Source: CAYVMN01 sp964452575 (GTDB lineage Bacteria > Desulfobacterota > DSM-4660 > Desulfatiglandales > Desulfatiglandaceae). From it: 15,342 bases of DNA. Shown here in pieces: positions 6,766 through 13,247 of the stretch. The position numbers were made by a program, and so were the translations under genes. Every line of letters begins with the position of its first letter. Position 1 is the first letter of the stretch. Where the stretch lies: the NCBI GenBank assembly GCA_964452575.1, contig CAYVMN010000113.1, positions 1-15,342 of the forward strand. Reading direction: 5' to 3'. The notes below the pieces were generated by a model. That model ran no database searches, had not been told where the DNA came from, and saw only the letters and a list, made by a program, of their open reading frames with translations.

Positions 6766-7968
6766 CTATTTTCGATGTTCGTGAGAAATTGCCAGGCGCT
6801 TTTTCCACGAGAGAAATCCGTCAGGCGCGAGAGCGGTGGCAAGCATCACCATGTTGATGTCACGATGCTCAATCCAGGTGCCGGCCTCCTGGTTCTTGCA
6901 GTTGAGCCAAAAATTCTCAATGAACCCGCCCAGGGGGGTATAGGGCATCAGCCTTTCAATCCGCGAAAGCACAGGACCCTTTATGCCGAAGTGTTCCGGG
7001 TTTTTCTCGATCAATCCCTTGAGCCTTTCAACCCCTCTTAATCCGATAGCCAGCCCCAGTTCCCGAAATGCAAGACGGTGATCGGCGGGGATCGTCAGGG
7101 AATGAGTCCTCTTGAAGGATTCCAGACCTTGCAGGGACGCCAGCAATAGACCCTCCATTAGACCGGTTTGTTCAAGATTCCCGGCAGCAATCAATTGGGC
7201 CAATCGGTATGTGTCGGCCAAGAGACCGCCGATGCCCAGCGGGTCACCGGTGGCCCAGTCTTTTCCCTTGCAAATGCCTTCCATGTCGGCAATCTCGGCG
7301 GTGAGATCCGGCGTAAGGGTAGCCGAAAACAGGGCGGCCGTCGCCCGAAGCTGGTTATAGGTGATGAATCCGTCGAGAGGATCGTGATGTCCCATGGATT
7401 CAACCAGCGGATAGGAGAGATCGATGCTCATTTTCCAGTACATCCGCTTTTGACCGCCTGAGGTCGGGTGGACAAACCTGGCGTGCGCTGACTTGGCAAG
7501 CTCTATGGCCCACCGATTGTAAGTTGCGTCTGCGGTGACCCGGCTTACACGATCAAGGGCATACATCCACTTCGTCAGGTAATGAAAGTACTGGCCATCC
7601 CGATCCCATTCTAGACGTTCGTCAAATGGATCCGTGGGCTTGCGTTCATTGATCTCTTTGCCGATCCTTAAGCCCCCGCTGGTGGGATGCAGGCCGCCTG
7701 CATGCTCGTCGAGGCCGCTGATCCATCCGGTTCGCGGGTCGTCCTCACGGTGGCGTCCGAGGACCTGATGAACCTGCTCGACGAGACCCAATGCCAGGTT
7801 TTTGTATCTCTCATCACCCGTCCTGTGAAAGAGCTCAAGGAAGTTACATACGGCAAAGGCATCGGTCCACAGGTATCGTCGTGGGACCCCCTTTGCGGGT
7901 GAAAGACCGGTCAGAGCGGCAAATTCGTTCATGATTTCGCGAACCATAGCCAACTTCTCTGGTTTCAT
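6766..7968 (-). CDS. Predicted all-alpha (six-hairpin/toroid-like) protein of unknown function
   Basis: This is a 400-residue soluble protein with no signal peptide or membrane segment. It is rich in amphipathic helices and shows repeated aromatic/charged pairs such as RYLWTDAFAVCNFLEL (residues 31-46), LEWDRDGQYFHYLTKWMYALDRV (119-141) and ENFWLNCKNQEAGTWIEHRDINMVMLA near the C-terminus. This style resembles (alpha/alpha)6 toroid proteins such as six-hairpin glycosidases and epimerases, which often bind sugars in a central cavity. No catalytic residues can be assigned with confidence. The start is the ATG at 7968; a GGGGAGG stretch lies about 10 bp upstream, a little far but usable, and a perfect TATAAT lies about 50 bp upstream. 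Its stop is 3 bp from the end of the Cys4 gene on the opposite strand. It appears monocistronic. Confidence 0.75.
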   Translation of the reverse strand: MKPEKLAMVREIMNEFAALTGLSPAKGVPRRYLWTDAFAVCNFLELFHRTGDERYKNLALGLVEQVHQVLGRHREDDPRTGWISGLDEHAGGLHPTSGGLRIGKEINERKPTDPFDERLEWDRDGQYFHYLTKWMYALDRVSRVTADATYNRWAIELAKSAHARFVHPTSGGQKRMYWKMSIDLSYPLVESMGHHDPLDGFITYNQLRATAALFSATLTPDLTAEIADMEGICKGKDWATGDPLGIGGLLADTYRLAQLIAAGNLEQTGLMEGLLLASLQGLESFKRTHSLTIPADHRLAFRELGLAIGLRGVERLKGLIEKNPEHFGIKGPVLSRIERLMPYTPLGGFIENFWLNCKNQEAGTWIEHRDINMVMLATALAPDGFLSWKKRLAISHEHRK

Positions 7969-8018
7969 CTTTTTTCGCCCTCCCCGAGGCCCGCCACAGT
8001 TAACGTCGCGGAACCTGC

Positions 8019-8024
8019 ATTATA
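8019..8024 (-). promoter_or_regulatory. Candidate -10 element (TATAAT) for the toroid-like protein gene
   Basis: A perfect TATAAT on the minus strand lies about 50 bp before the ATG at 7968, which would give a leader of about 45 nt. At the usual distance there is only a weak -35 (TTTGGA or TTGGAT). A consensus TTGACA at 8056-8061 is 31 bp away and too far to pair with it. This is a weak candidate. Confidence 0.3.
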
Positions 8025-8102
8025 TCCCTGGCACTCTGCATCCAAAATGGAGCCCTGTCAAGACGTGTCTTATGAACATCTGAGGTCTTGCACATTCGAC
8101 AA

Positions 8103-8117
8103 AGGGGCAAGGCCCCT
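8103..8117 (-). terminator. Short GC-rich hairpin after the metal-uptake operon, weak terminator candidate
   Basis: On the minus strand AGGGGC, loop CTT, GCCCCT form a 6-bp stem followed by only about two more U residues. It lies 40 bp beyond the stop codon of the ATPase gene and before the next gene on the same strand, which is the right place for an operon terminator. The U-tract is short, so termination may be partial. Confidence 0.35.
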
Positions 8118-8156
8118 GGATACGATTCTGTGGTGAGCCAGAAGGTTCGGAAAGCC

Positions 8157-10040
8157 TCAAAGATCCATCCCCGGCGGTTTTTTCTTTGACCTTCTCTGAC
8201 ATTTTCTAATGGGTTTCAGGGACTTCTTATGGCCATGATCGTGAGCTTCGGAGTTATGCCCTGGATGATCGTGGTCGTGGTAACGGCGTGGTACATGGTC
8301 GTGCCTTTTCTTATCCCCAGGATGGCTGTGCGCGAAGCGGTGGCGGTGCTCGTGTGCGTGTTCGTGAAAATGGTCGTGCTCAACATCTCCATGTAGGTGC
8401 CGGTGCGTATGCACGTGTTGGTGTGGATGACTATGTTCGTGTTCATGCTGCAACATGCGGATGGCGCTGCTGCTACGTTGCCGGTATGAGTAAGATAATC
8501 TATTGAGGTTGCCGAGTCGTTTGTCCTGCAGAAAGGCATGGATCGGCAGATCCTCCAGAATCTGCCCCTGGTGCATCACCAGGGTTCGATGGGTCAATTT
8601 TTTGACGAAAAACATGTCGTGACTGACGAGCAAGAGGGTCACGTTGAGATCGCGTAGAATCTCCAGCAACAGTTCCTCCCCTTGGGGATCGAGTCCCGCC
8701 GTCGGTTCGTCTAATATAAGCAGCTTGGGTTCCATGGCGAGAACACAGGCCAGAGCCAGCCGTTTGCGTTCACCACCGGAGAGATGCAGGGGAACACGCT
8801 CTTCGAAACCTTCCAAGCGAACCATCGAAAGGGCCAGCCAAAGCCGTTCGCGGGATTCGGCCCGAGAATAGCCTAGCTGATGCAGTCCAAAGGCGATTTC
8901 TTCTTGCACACTTGGGCAGAAAAGTTGGTCGGCGCAGTCCTGAAAAACCATGCCGACCTGTCGCCATAGAGACTTGCGCCGTCGGCGTGTCACCGGCCGT
9001 CCGGCAAAAAGAAACTCTCCGCGTCCCTGGTGCAACCCGAGCAGGCAGGATAGCAGCGTGGTTTTTCCGGCCCCATTTTCACCGACCACTGAGAGCCGCT
9101 CCCCACTATGAATGGATAGATCGATGCCCCGGAGCGCGGATGTGCCGTCCGGGTATTGGTAGTGATAGTCACGCAGGACCACCAGCGGCTTATCCTTGGA
9201 TTTGTCCGAAGCAGGGGCGGTGCGATGGGGGGCGTTCATGGGCCCCGGTGCCGTCGGGTCGGGAGTAGAGGCAGTGACAGCCAGGCGAAAGGAAAAGTCG
9301 AGACCGTGGGTCCGCAATGCCTGGCCTTGGGAGACGAGGTCGCGCATAGTGTAATCATGCTGTATGCGGCCTTGATCGAGAACCACGGCCCGCTCGCAGA
9401 GTTCGTAAAGAAAGATCAGGTCATGGCTGATGCAAATCAGGGTGCCGGAGAAATCTCTGAGCAGGTCGAGGAATACTTGCTCTTGGCGCGGGTCCAGGTT
9501 GGCTGTCGGTTCGTCGAGGAGTAGCACCTCCGGCTGCATGGCCAGAAGTCCGGCCAGGGCCGCGCGTTTTTTTTGCCCGAAGCTGAGATTGTGTGGCGCC
9601 TTGTACGCCATGTCAACCAGACTGACGCGCTGGAGCGCCTGCCGGGCCGCCTGCTCCGCATGCTGTCGCGATAGACCCTGATGGCGGGGGCCAAAGGCCG
9701 TGTCCTCTAACAGCGTGTGGCCGAAAAGCTGGTCGTCCGGGTCCTCGAAAAGGAGGCCGATCTCCAGCCTAATTCGGTCCAGATATTCCCCTTTCAACCG
9801 CCCCTTTTTATAGAGAAGTTCCCCGGCTGTGGGCAGCAGGAGTCCGGAGAGGTGTTTGATCAGGGTGGTCTTGCCTGAACCGTTCTGTCCCACCAAAGCG
9901 ACTCTGTCACCCACAGCAATGTCCAGGTTGATATCGGATAAGGCCTGGGTCCCATCCGGATAACGGTAACACAGCCATCTAGCGCTGAAGAGGGGAGTAC
10001 CCAAGGCAGGGCCCTGAACCGGTCCCTGTGGTTCGTGCAT
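8157..10040 (-). CDS. cbiO: Double-NBD ECF-type nickel/cobalt transporter ATPase with His-rich tail (CbiO/NikO-like)
   Basis: This 627-residue protein has two complete ABC ATPase domains in one chain, which power the CbiM/CbiQ importer. NBD1 has Walker A GQNGSGKT (51-58), an LSFGQ signature (152-156) and Walker B LLLDEPTANLD (173-183). NBD2 has Walker A GENGAGKT (about 316-323), an LSGGE signature near 420 and LLILDEPTAGLD near 442. Both have an SHD switch histidine. Most CbiO/NikO proteins are single-domain homodimers; here the pair is fused, as in EcfA1-EcfA2-like fusions. Residues 530-606 are extremely histidine-rich and should bind metal. The start is the ATG at 10040 with AAGGAG just upstream; that site overlaps the cbiQ stop codon, implying coupled translation. 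It is the last gene of the operon. Choosing nickel over cobalt rests on the neighbouring NikK/NikL-like genes. Confidence 0.93.
   Translation of the reverse strand: MHEPQGPVQGPALGTPLFSARWLCYRYPDGTQALSDINLDIAVGDRVALVGQNGSGKTTLIKHLSGLLLPTAGELLYKKGRLKGEYLDRIRLEIGLLFEDPDDQLFGHTLLEDTAFGPRHQGLSRQHAEQAARQALQRVSLVDMAYKAPHNLSFGQKKRAALAGLLAMQPEVLLLDEPTANLDPRQEQVFLDLLRDFSGTLICISHDLIFLYELCERAVVLDQGRIQHDYTMRDLVSQGQALRTHGLDFSFRLAVTASTPDPTAPGPMNAPHRTAPASDKSKDKPLVVLRDYHYQYPDGTSALRGIDLSIHSGERLSVVGENGAGKTTLLSCLLGLHQGRGEFLFAGRPVTRRRRKSLWRQVGMVFQDCADQLFCPSVQEEIAFGLHQLGYSRAESRERLWLALSMVRLEGFEERVPLHLSGGERKRLALACVLAMEPKLLILDEPTAGLDPQGEELLLEILRDLNVTLLLVSHDMFFVKKLTHRTLVMHQGQILEDLPIHAFLQDKRLGNLNRLSYSYRQRSSSAIRMLQHEHEHSHPHQHVHTHRHLHGDVEHDHFHEHAHEHRHRFAHSHPGDKKRHDHVPRRYHDHDHPGHNSEAHDHGHKKSLKPIRKCQRRSKKKPPGMDL
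8223..8453 (-). other. Sequence encoding a 77-residue histidine-rich metal-binding tail
   Basis: This is the part of the ATPase gene encoding residues 530-606. It has 28 histidines in 77 residues, mostly as alternating His-X pairs (X = Glu, Asp, Pro, Arg, Ala), and ends shortly before a basic C-terminus (KCQRRSKKK). Similar His-rich stretches in UreE, HypB, SlyD and ZIP transporters bind nickel, cobalt or zinc. On the cytoplasmic side of an importer it could store, sense or pass on incoming metal. At the DNA level it is a low-complexity run of GTG/ATG trinucleotides on the plus strand. Confidence 0.9.
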
Positions 10041-10052
10041 TACAGTTACTCC

Positions 10053-10973
10053 TTACCAGGCAATACGGTCATAGGCGATCAGTGCAGCTGCAACGGCTAT
10101 CCATCCTGCTGCCAGCGTCACGTCCTTGGTCTGCAAGTGCAGTTCAGTCGGTTCCGGAAATCGACCTTTGTAACCACGCGCTCGCATAGCATCGAAAACC
10201 CGCTCGGTCCGTTCGAAGCTGCGAACAAAAAGCATTCCCAGAAAGTTGGCCACCCCGCGCAACGTCTCCAGGTCGGTACGCTTGCGGAACCCCCGCACCT
10301 GCATACCGGAAGACATACGCCGGGCCTCGTGACCAAAGACATGCAAATACCGGTAGCTGAGCAGTACCATCTGGCCTACCATCTCCGGCGCACCGAGCCG
10401 GGAGAGCCCGTGCAGGGTGACCGGTAAGGGGGCGGTGGAGAGCAGCGGCTCCATCAACAACGCGATGGCCACGGCCTTTGAGGCGATCACTACAGCCAGG
10501 AGCAGGCCGCGCAAGTTGAAACCGAGCCAATCCATCCCGCCTAAGATCAGCACTGTATCACCTGGGTGAACCGGGACCGAAAATGGCATGACCACCAGAA
10601 ACATCCCGACAAAGCCGGTAACCGCCAGCAGCCGCAAGAGCACCTTGGCAAAGGAAACCCTTGCAATCACTAAAATTGTCAGTGAAACGCCGAGGGCGGC
10701 CACGGCCGGCGCCAGGTGAGTCAAGGAAGCGATGACAAAGCTGTAGACCAGTGTCGTCACGATCTTGCAGCGCACATCCCAGCGGTGCAGTAAGGAAGCA
10801 CCGCCTCCATCGGCCAGGGGCGGGATCGACCAGTCACGTTCCTCCCCGGGCGCACTGCGTTTGTGTGCAACGCGTCGCAGCCAACCTACCATGATCGCTA
10901 TCGCTGCCAATGGTATCAACACCAATAGGGGCAGTTGCCACAAAGGCATATGGATATTGATCACATCAGCCAT
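10053..10973 (-). CDS. cbiQ: ECF-type nickel/cobalt transporter transmembrane component (CbiQ/NikQ)
   Basis: This 306-residue inner-membrane protein links the substrate-binding CbiM to the ATPase. The family start HRWDVRCKIV is at residues 63-72. The two coupling-helix motifs that contact the ATPases are MQVRGF (224-229) and MRARGY (263-268), both keeping the Arg-Gly pair. I chose the ATG at 10973, which overlaps the cbiM stop (ATGGCTGA, 8 bp overlap) and has AAGGTGG just upstream. Starting at 11033 would only add residues encoded inside cbiM. Unusually, about 60 residues with one extra hydrophobic helix (about 11-31) and a basic linker precede the normal CbiQ start. A further hydrophobic helix ends the protein. 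Confidence 0.92.
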   Translation of the reverse strand: MADVINIHMPLWQLPLLVLIPLAAIAIMVGWLRRVAHKRSAPGEERDWSIPPLADGGGASLLHRWDVRCKIVTTLVYSFVIASLTHLAPAVAALGVSLTILVIARVSFAKVLLRLLAVTGFVGMFLVVMPFSVPVHPGDTVLILGGMDWLGFNLRGLLLAVVIASKAVAIALLMEPLLSTAPLPVTLHGLSRLGAPEMVGQMVLLSYRYLHVFGHEARRMSSGMQVRGFRKRTDLETLRGVANFLGMLFVRSFERTERVFDAMRARGYKGRFPEPTELHLQTKDVTLAAGWIAVAAALIAYDRIAW

Positions 10974-11595
10974 GGGCCACCTTGGTCGGGCGCATGAACG
11001 ACGGTTGCAAGAGGGCCGGCTTGACACGGGCAAGAAAGCCGATGGTAAATGCGCTCACCACGCCCTCAATGATGACGACCGGGACATGAGCCAGCAGCGC
11101 AATTTTGGCAACGCCGAAGAAATCCTCACCGCCGGTAACCAGAAGTATCGCCAAGATAATTGCTGCCAGTGCCGTCCCTAAAGCGCCCGCCAACCCGCCG
11201 ACAAAGGCCTGCCGCAACTGAGTTCGACCTTTGTATCTCTGGAAGAACCAACCGCACCCCAGGGCAGGCAGCCCCATCATTAAGGCATTAGCGCCCAGCG
11301 CGGTCAAACCGCCAAATTGAAACAGCAGGCTTTGTAGCAGAAGGCCAAGGGCGATGGAGAGAAAGGCCGACGGCCCCAGCAGTGCCCCCGTCAGGCCCGG
11401 TATGATCAGATGGACGCTGGTCGGCCCAAGAGGGACGTGAACCAGCGAAGCGACAAAAAAGGCCGCCGTCATTACCGCCAACTTGGGCAGTTCTTCGCTG
11501 CGGGTGCGGCGGGCACTCCAGGCCACCAGCACAGCGCTGGCGACATAGCTGCCGAGTGTCACGGAAATGGGGAGGACCCCGTCGGAAATATGCAT
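10966..11595 (-). CDS. cbiM: Nickel/cobalt ECF transporter substrate-specificity component (CbiM/NikM)
   Basis: This is the metal-binding membrane S-component, 209 residues. It begins with MHISDG, the hallmark N-terminus whose amino group and His2 coordinate Ni(II) or Co(II) in structurally studied NikM. The second ligand region HVPLGPTSVHL is at residues 53-63 (H53 and H62). Several hydrophobic helices and the PGLTGALLGP and GGLTALGANALMMGLP loops are typical of the family. The start is set by AAGGAG about 8 bp upstream, lying inside the 3' end of the preceding gene (3 bp gap). The stop overlaps the cbiQ start. The usual CbiN partner is absent; NikL-like proteins upstream probably replace it, which favours nickel over cobalt as substrate. 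The name nikM would fit equally well. Confidence 0.94.
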   Translation of the reverse strand: MHISDGVLPISVTLGSYVASAVLVAWSARRTRSEELPKLAVMTAAFFVASLVHVPLGPTSVHLIIPGLTGALLGPSAFLSIALGLLLQSLLFQFGGLTALGANALMMGLPALGCGWFFQRYKGRTQLRQAFVGGLAGALGTALAAIILAILLVTGGEDFFGVAKIALLAHVPVVIIEGVVSAFTIGFLARVKPALLQPSFMRPTKVAHG

Positions 11596-11598
11596 GAT

Positions 11599-11892
11599 CT
11601 ACTCCTTGCGCCGGCTGGCGACAAAGGCGGCCACCCCGAATAGGCCGAAGATGTAACCGATACCCGCGAAAACGTCTTTGATACCCGGCCTGTCGAGATC
11701 CGCTCGCAGGGCTGCGATTTCCCGGTGAATGCGCCTTAGATCGTTGGACAGCTTGCTATTTTGTTCCTTAAAAAGCATAACGACCTCCTGAGGGCCCTCC
11801 TCCGGGGGAGTCTGCGCGGGAAGTGAGCTTGGCATGCCCGCCAGAAAGAGCCACAGGACGCCAACCATGAGCCCTCTTTGAATAGTCATCAT
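11599..11892 (-). CDS. Small coiled-coil membrane subunit, C-terminal half of a NikL-like protein
   Basis: This 97-residue protein has an N-terminal hydrophobic signal or anchor (about 8-25), a predicted coiled coil (LFKEQNSKLSNDLRRIHREI, about 40-59, extending to 67), and a C-terminal membrane helix in DVFAGIGYIFGLFGVAAFVA followed by SRRKE. The Gly-rich GIGYIFGL helix with a basic end is what I would expect at the C-terminus of NikL, the accessory subunit of NikKLMQO nickel importers. Here it is a separate gene from the periplasmic domain encoded just upstream. The ATG overlaps that gene's stop (ATGA), and its own stop is 3 bp from cbiM, so it is translationally coupled on both sides. An alternative start is the adjacent second ATG. 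Its role as a CbiN/NikN substitute is inferred from position. Confidence 0.75.
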   Translation of the reverse strand: MMTIQRGLMVGVLWLFLAGMPSSLPAQTPPEEGPQEVVMLFKEQNSKLSNDLRRIHREIAALRADLDRPGIKDVFAGIGYIFGLFGVAAFVASRRKE

Positions 11893-12221
11893 TTCGCGGC
11901 CTCCAATTCGGCCTTTTTCAGCCTAAAACTGTTCTTGTGTCCCATGCTTGCTTCAATGACAATGGTCAAATCATCGACCTTCGGCACGGCAAAGCTGAAA
12001 AGTCCCTTCTTATCGGTCACCCCTTTTAAAAGCAGGTTGTTTTGACTGTCATAAACCAACACCTTACCGCCTTCCACTGGGCTGCCATCTGAGAAATAGC
12101 TCTCGGTGTAGACCTTCCCTGCTTCCACATAGGCGAACAGGTTAACCTTGTGCGCCAGTGCGTTTCCGCTGAAAAGCAATGACACAAAAACCAGAATGAA
12201 AAGATAATTCAGGATCTTCAT
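11889..12221 (-). CDS. Secreted beta-sandwich (carboxypeptidase-regulatory/CNA_B-like) protein, N-terminal half of a NikL-like protein
   Basis: This 110-residue protein has a signal peptide (hydrophobic 5-18, ALA cleavage after residue 23), so the mature protein would start with histidine (HKVNLFAY). The mature part reads as one small beta-sandwich: YFSDGSPVEGGKVLVYD, then GVTDKKGLFSFAVP, the usual turn of carboxypeptidase-regulatory-like domains, then DLTIVIEASMGHKNSF. This matches what I know of the periplasmic half of NikL. There is no membrane anchor. The ATG at 12221 is preceded by GGAGG; an in-frame ATG 12 bp upstream lacks a good site. The gene overlaps the next one by 4 bp. It probably binds metal in the periplasm or docks on CbiM. 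The exact family assignment is less sure than the fold. Confidence 0.75.
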   Translation of the reverse strand: MKILNYLFILVFVSLLFSGNALAHKVNLFAYVEAGKVYTESYFSDGSPVEGGKVLVYDSQNNLLLKGVTDKKGLFSFAVPKVDDLTIVIEASMGHKNSFRLKKAELEAAK

Positions 12222-12316
12222 CACACCCTCCATCTACTCTGTTTATTGTCAGCCTTGAAAATTGGCCCCCCACAGGGTAAAGGGCGCTCAATCAAGCAAC
12301 GAAAGACCGGCTGCCG

Positions 12317-13123
12317 CTATTTCATATCCAGGGTATGGACCCAGTAGACGGCTCCGATCTCTACCTCCTTTTCCTGGCCATTATGCTTCAGCCTCCAGTC
12401 GGCTTCATTAAGGGCCGCAAATCCCCACCAGCCAGCCTTGGGCATGGCGTAACTGAAAATGCCGTTGGGATCGGCTTTGACCACCTGAGTCACGTAAGGG
12501 TCTGCTGGAGGGATAACAACGCTGATATTTCCAGGTGACTCGTTCAGATACTCGATCTCCACTTCGGCAAAGGGGACCGGCTTGCCTTTGAGCAGCACCT
12601 GCCCGGTAAAGAGGTTGCCGGTCCACAGCCCGTAAGGTCGGGTCAAAGGGACAATTTCAGTCTCCAGGCCGACCGGTTGGTCCCAGCCTTTTTCTAAGCC
12701 CAAGGCATTTACACAAACTTTGGTGTAATGAACAATGAATTTATCCTCGGCGGGCTCCCAGTATGGAGTGGGTTCAACATAGAAGGTGTAGTCTCCCGGC
12801 CTGCGGATCTGGAAGTCGGTGGTCCAGAAGGTGAACTTTTCATTCTGGTCGAGGCCTTTCCCTTTGGTGGCCTGAAGGGTGCAGAGCAAATCGGTCTTTT
12901 TGCCATCGTGGACCACGCCGAACTGTTTGGGTTTGACCATCTCCATGTAATGCAGCTCCATGGGATGGATGAATTTGACCTGAAGGTTCAAGGTCTTGGT
13001 ATCACCCTGGGTCACGATGTCATCCGATGGTATGATAGTGCCGAAATGGGCCGACGCCAGATTAGGGGCCAGCACCATAACCGTTACAATCACGAGAGAC
13101 AAAATTGAAACTATTGCACGCAT
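12317..13123 (-). CDS. DUF4198-type periplasmic metal-binding protein (NikK-like)
   Basis: This 268-residue secreted protein has a signal peptide with cleavage predicted at ASA after residue 25, leaving His26 as the mature N-terminus (HFGTIIPS). The order of beta-rich segments, IHPMELHYMEMVKPKQFGV (52-70), then RRPGDYTFYVEPTPYWEPAEDKF and a C-terminal GQVLLKGKPVPFAEVEIEY plus PNGIFSYAMPKAGWWGFAAL, is typical of DUF4198 proteins beside nickel/cobalt ECF importers, called NikK in comparative genomics. The His and Met residues (H26, H53, H58, M55, M60, M62) are candidate ligands. The start at 13123 has a strong AAAGGAGGT site. A TTG at 13186 could add 21 residues before the signal peptide and has its own GGAGG, but too close. 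An 83-95 bp gap separates it from the NikL-like gene. Confidence 0.8.
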   Translation of the reverse strand: MRAIVSILSLVIVTVMVLAPNLASAHFGTIIPSDDIVTQGDTKTLNLQVKFIHPMELHYMEMVKPKQFGVVHDGKKTDLLCTLQATKGKGLDQNEKFTFWTTDFQIRRPGDYTFYVEPTPYWEPAEDKFIVHYTKVCVNALGLEKGWDQPVGLETEIVPLTRPYGLWTGNLFTGQVLLKGKPVPFAEVEIEYLNESPGNISVVIPPADPYVTQVVKADPNGIFSYAMPKAGWWGFAALNEADWRLKHNGQEKEVEIGAVYWVHTLDMK

Positions 13124-13247
13124 AATACATACCTCCTTTTTTGTTGTTGAGTCAAACGGGTTAATAACAAACGACAAAAAAGACAATACCTCCTTTCTCC
13201 CTGTTCAGGCGATACGAAATGGAGTCAGCTGATGCACGGCCCAGGGA

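Noticed and set aside
8019..8061. TTGACA and TATAAT pair before the toroid-like gene
   Set aside because: The spacer is 31 bp, far longer than the 16-18 bp needed, so the two do not form one promoter.
8216..8539. 107-codon Thr/Ile/His-rich frame overlapping the His-rich tail
   Set aside because: It is a shifted-frame reading of the low-complexity His-codon repeat. The ATPase frame continues through it without interruption.
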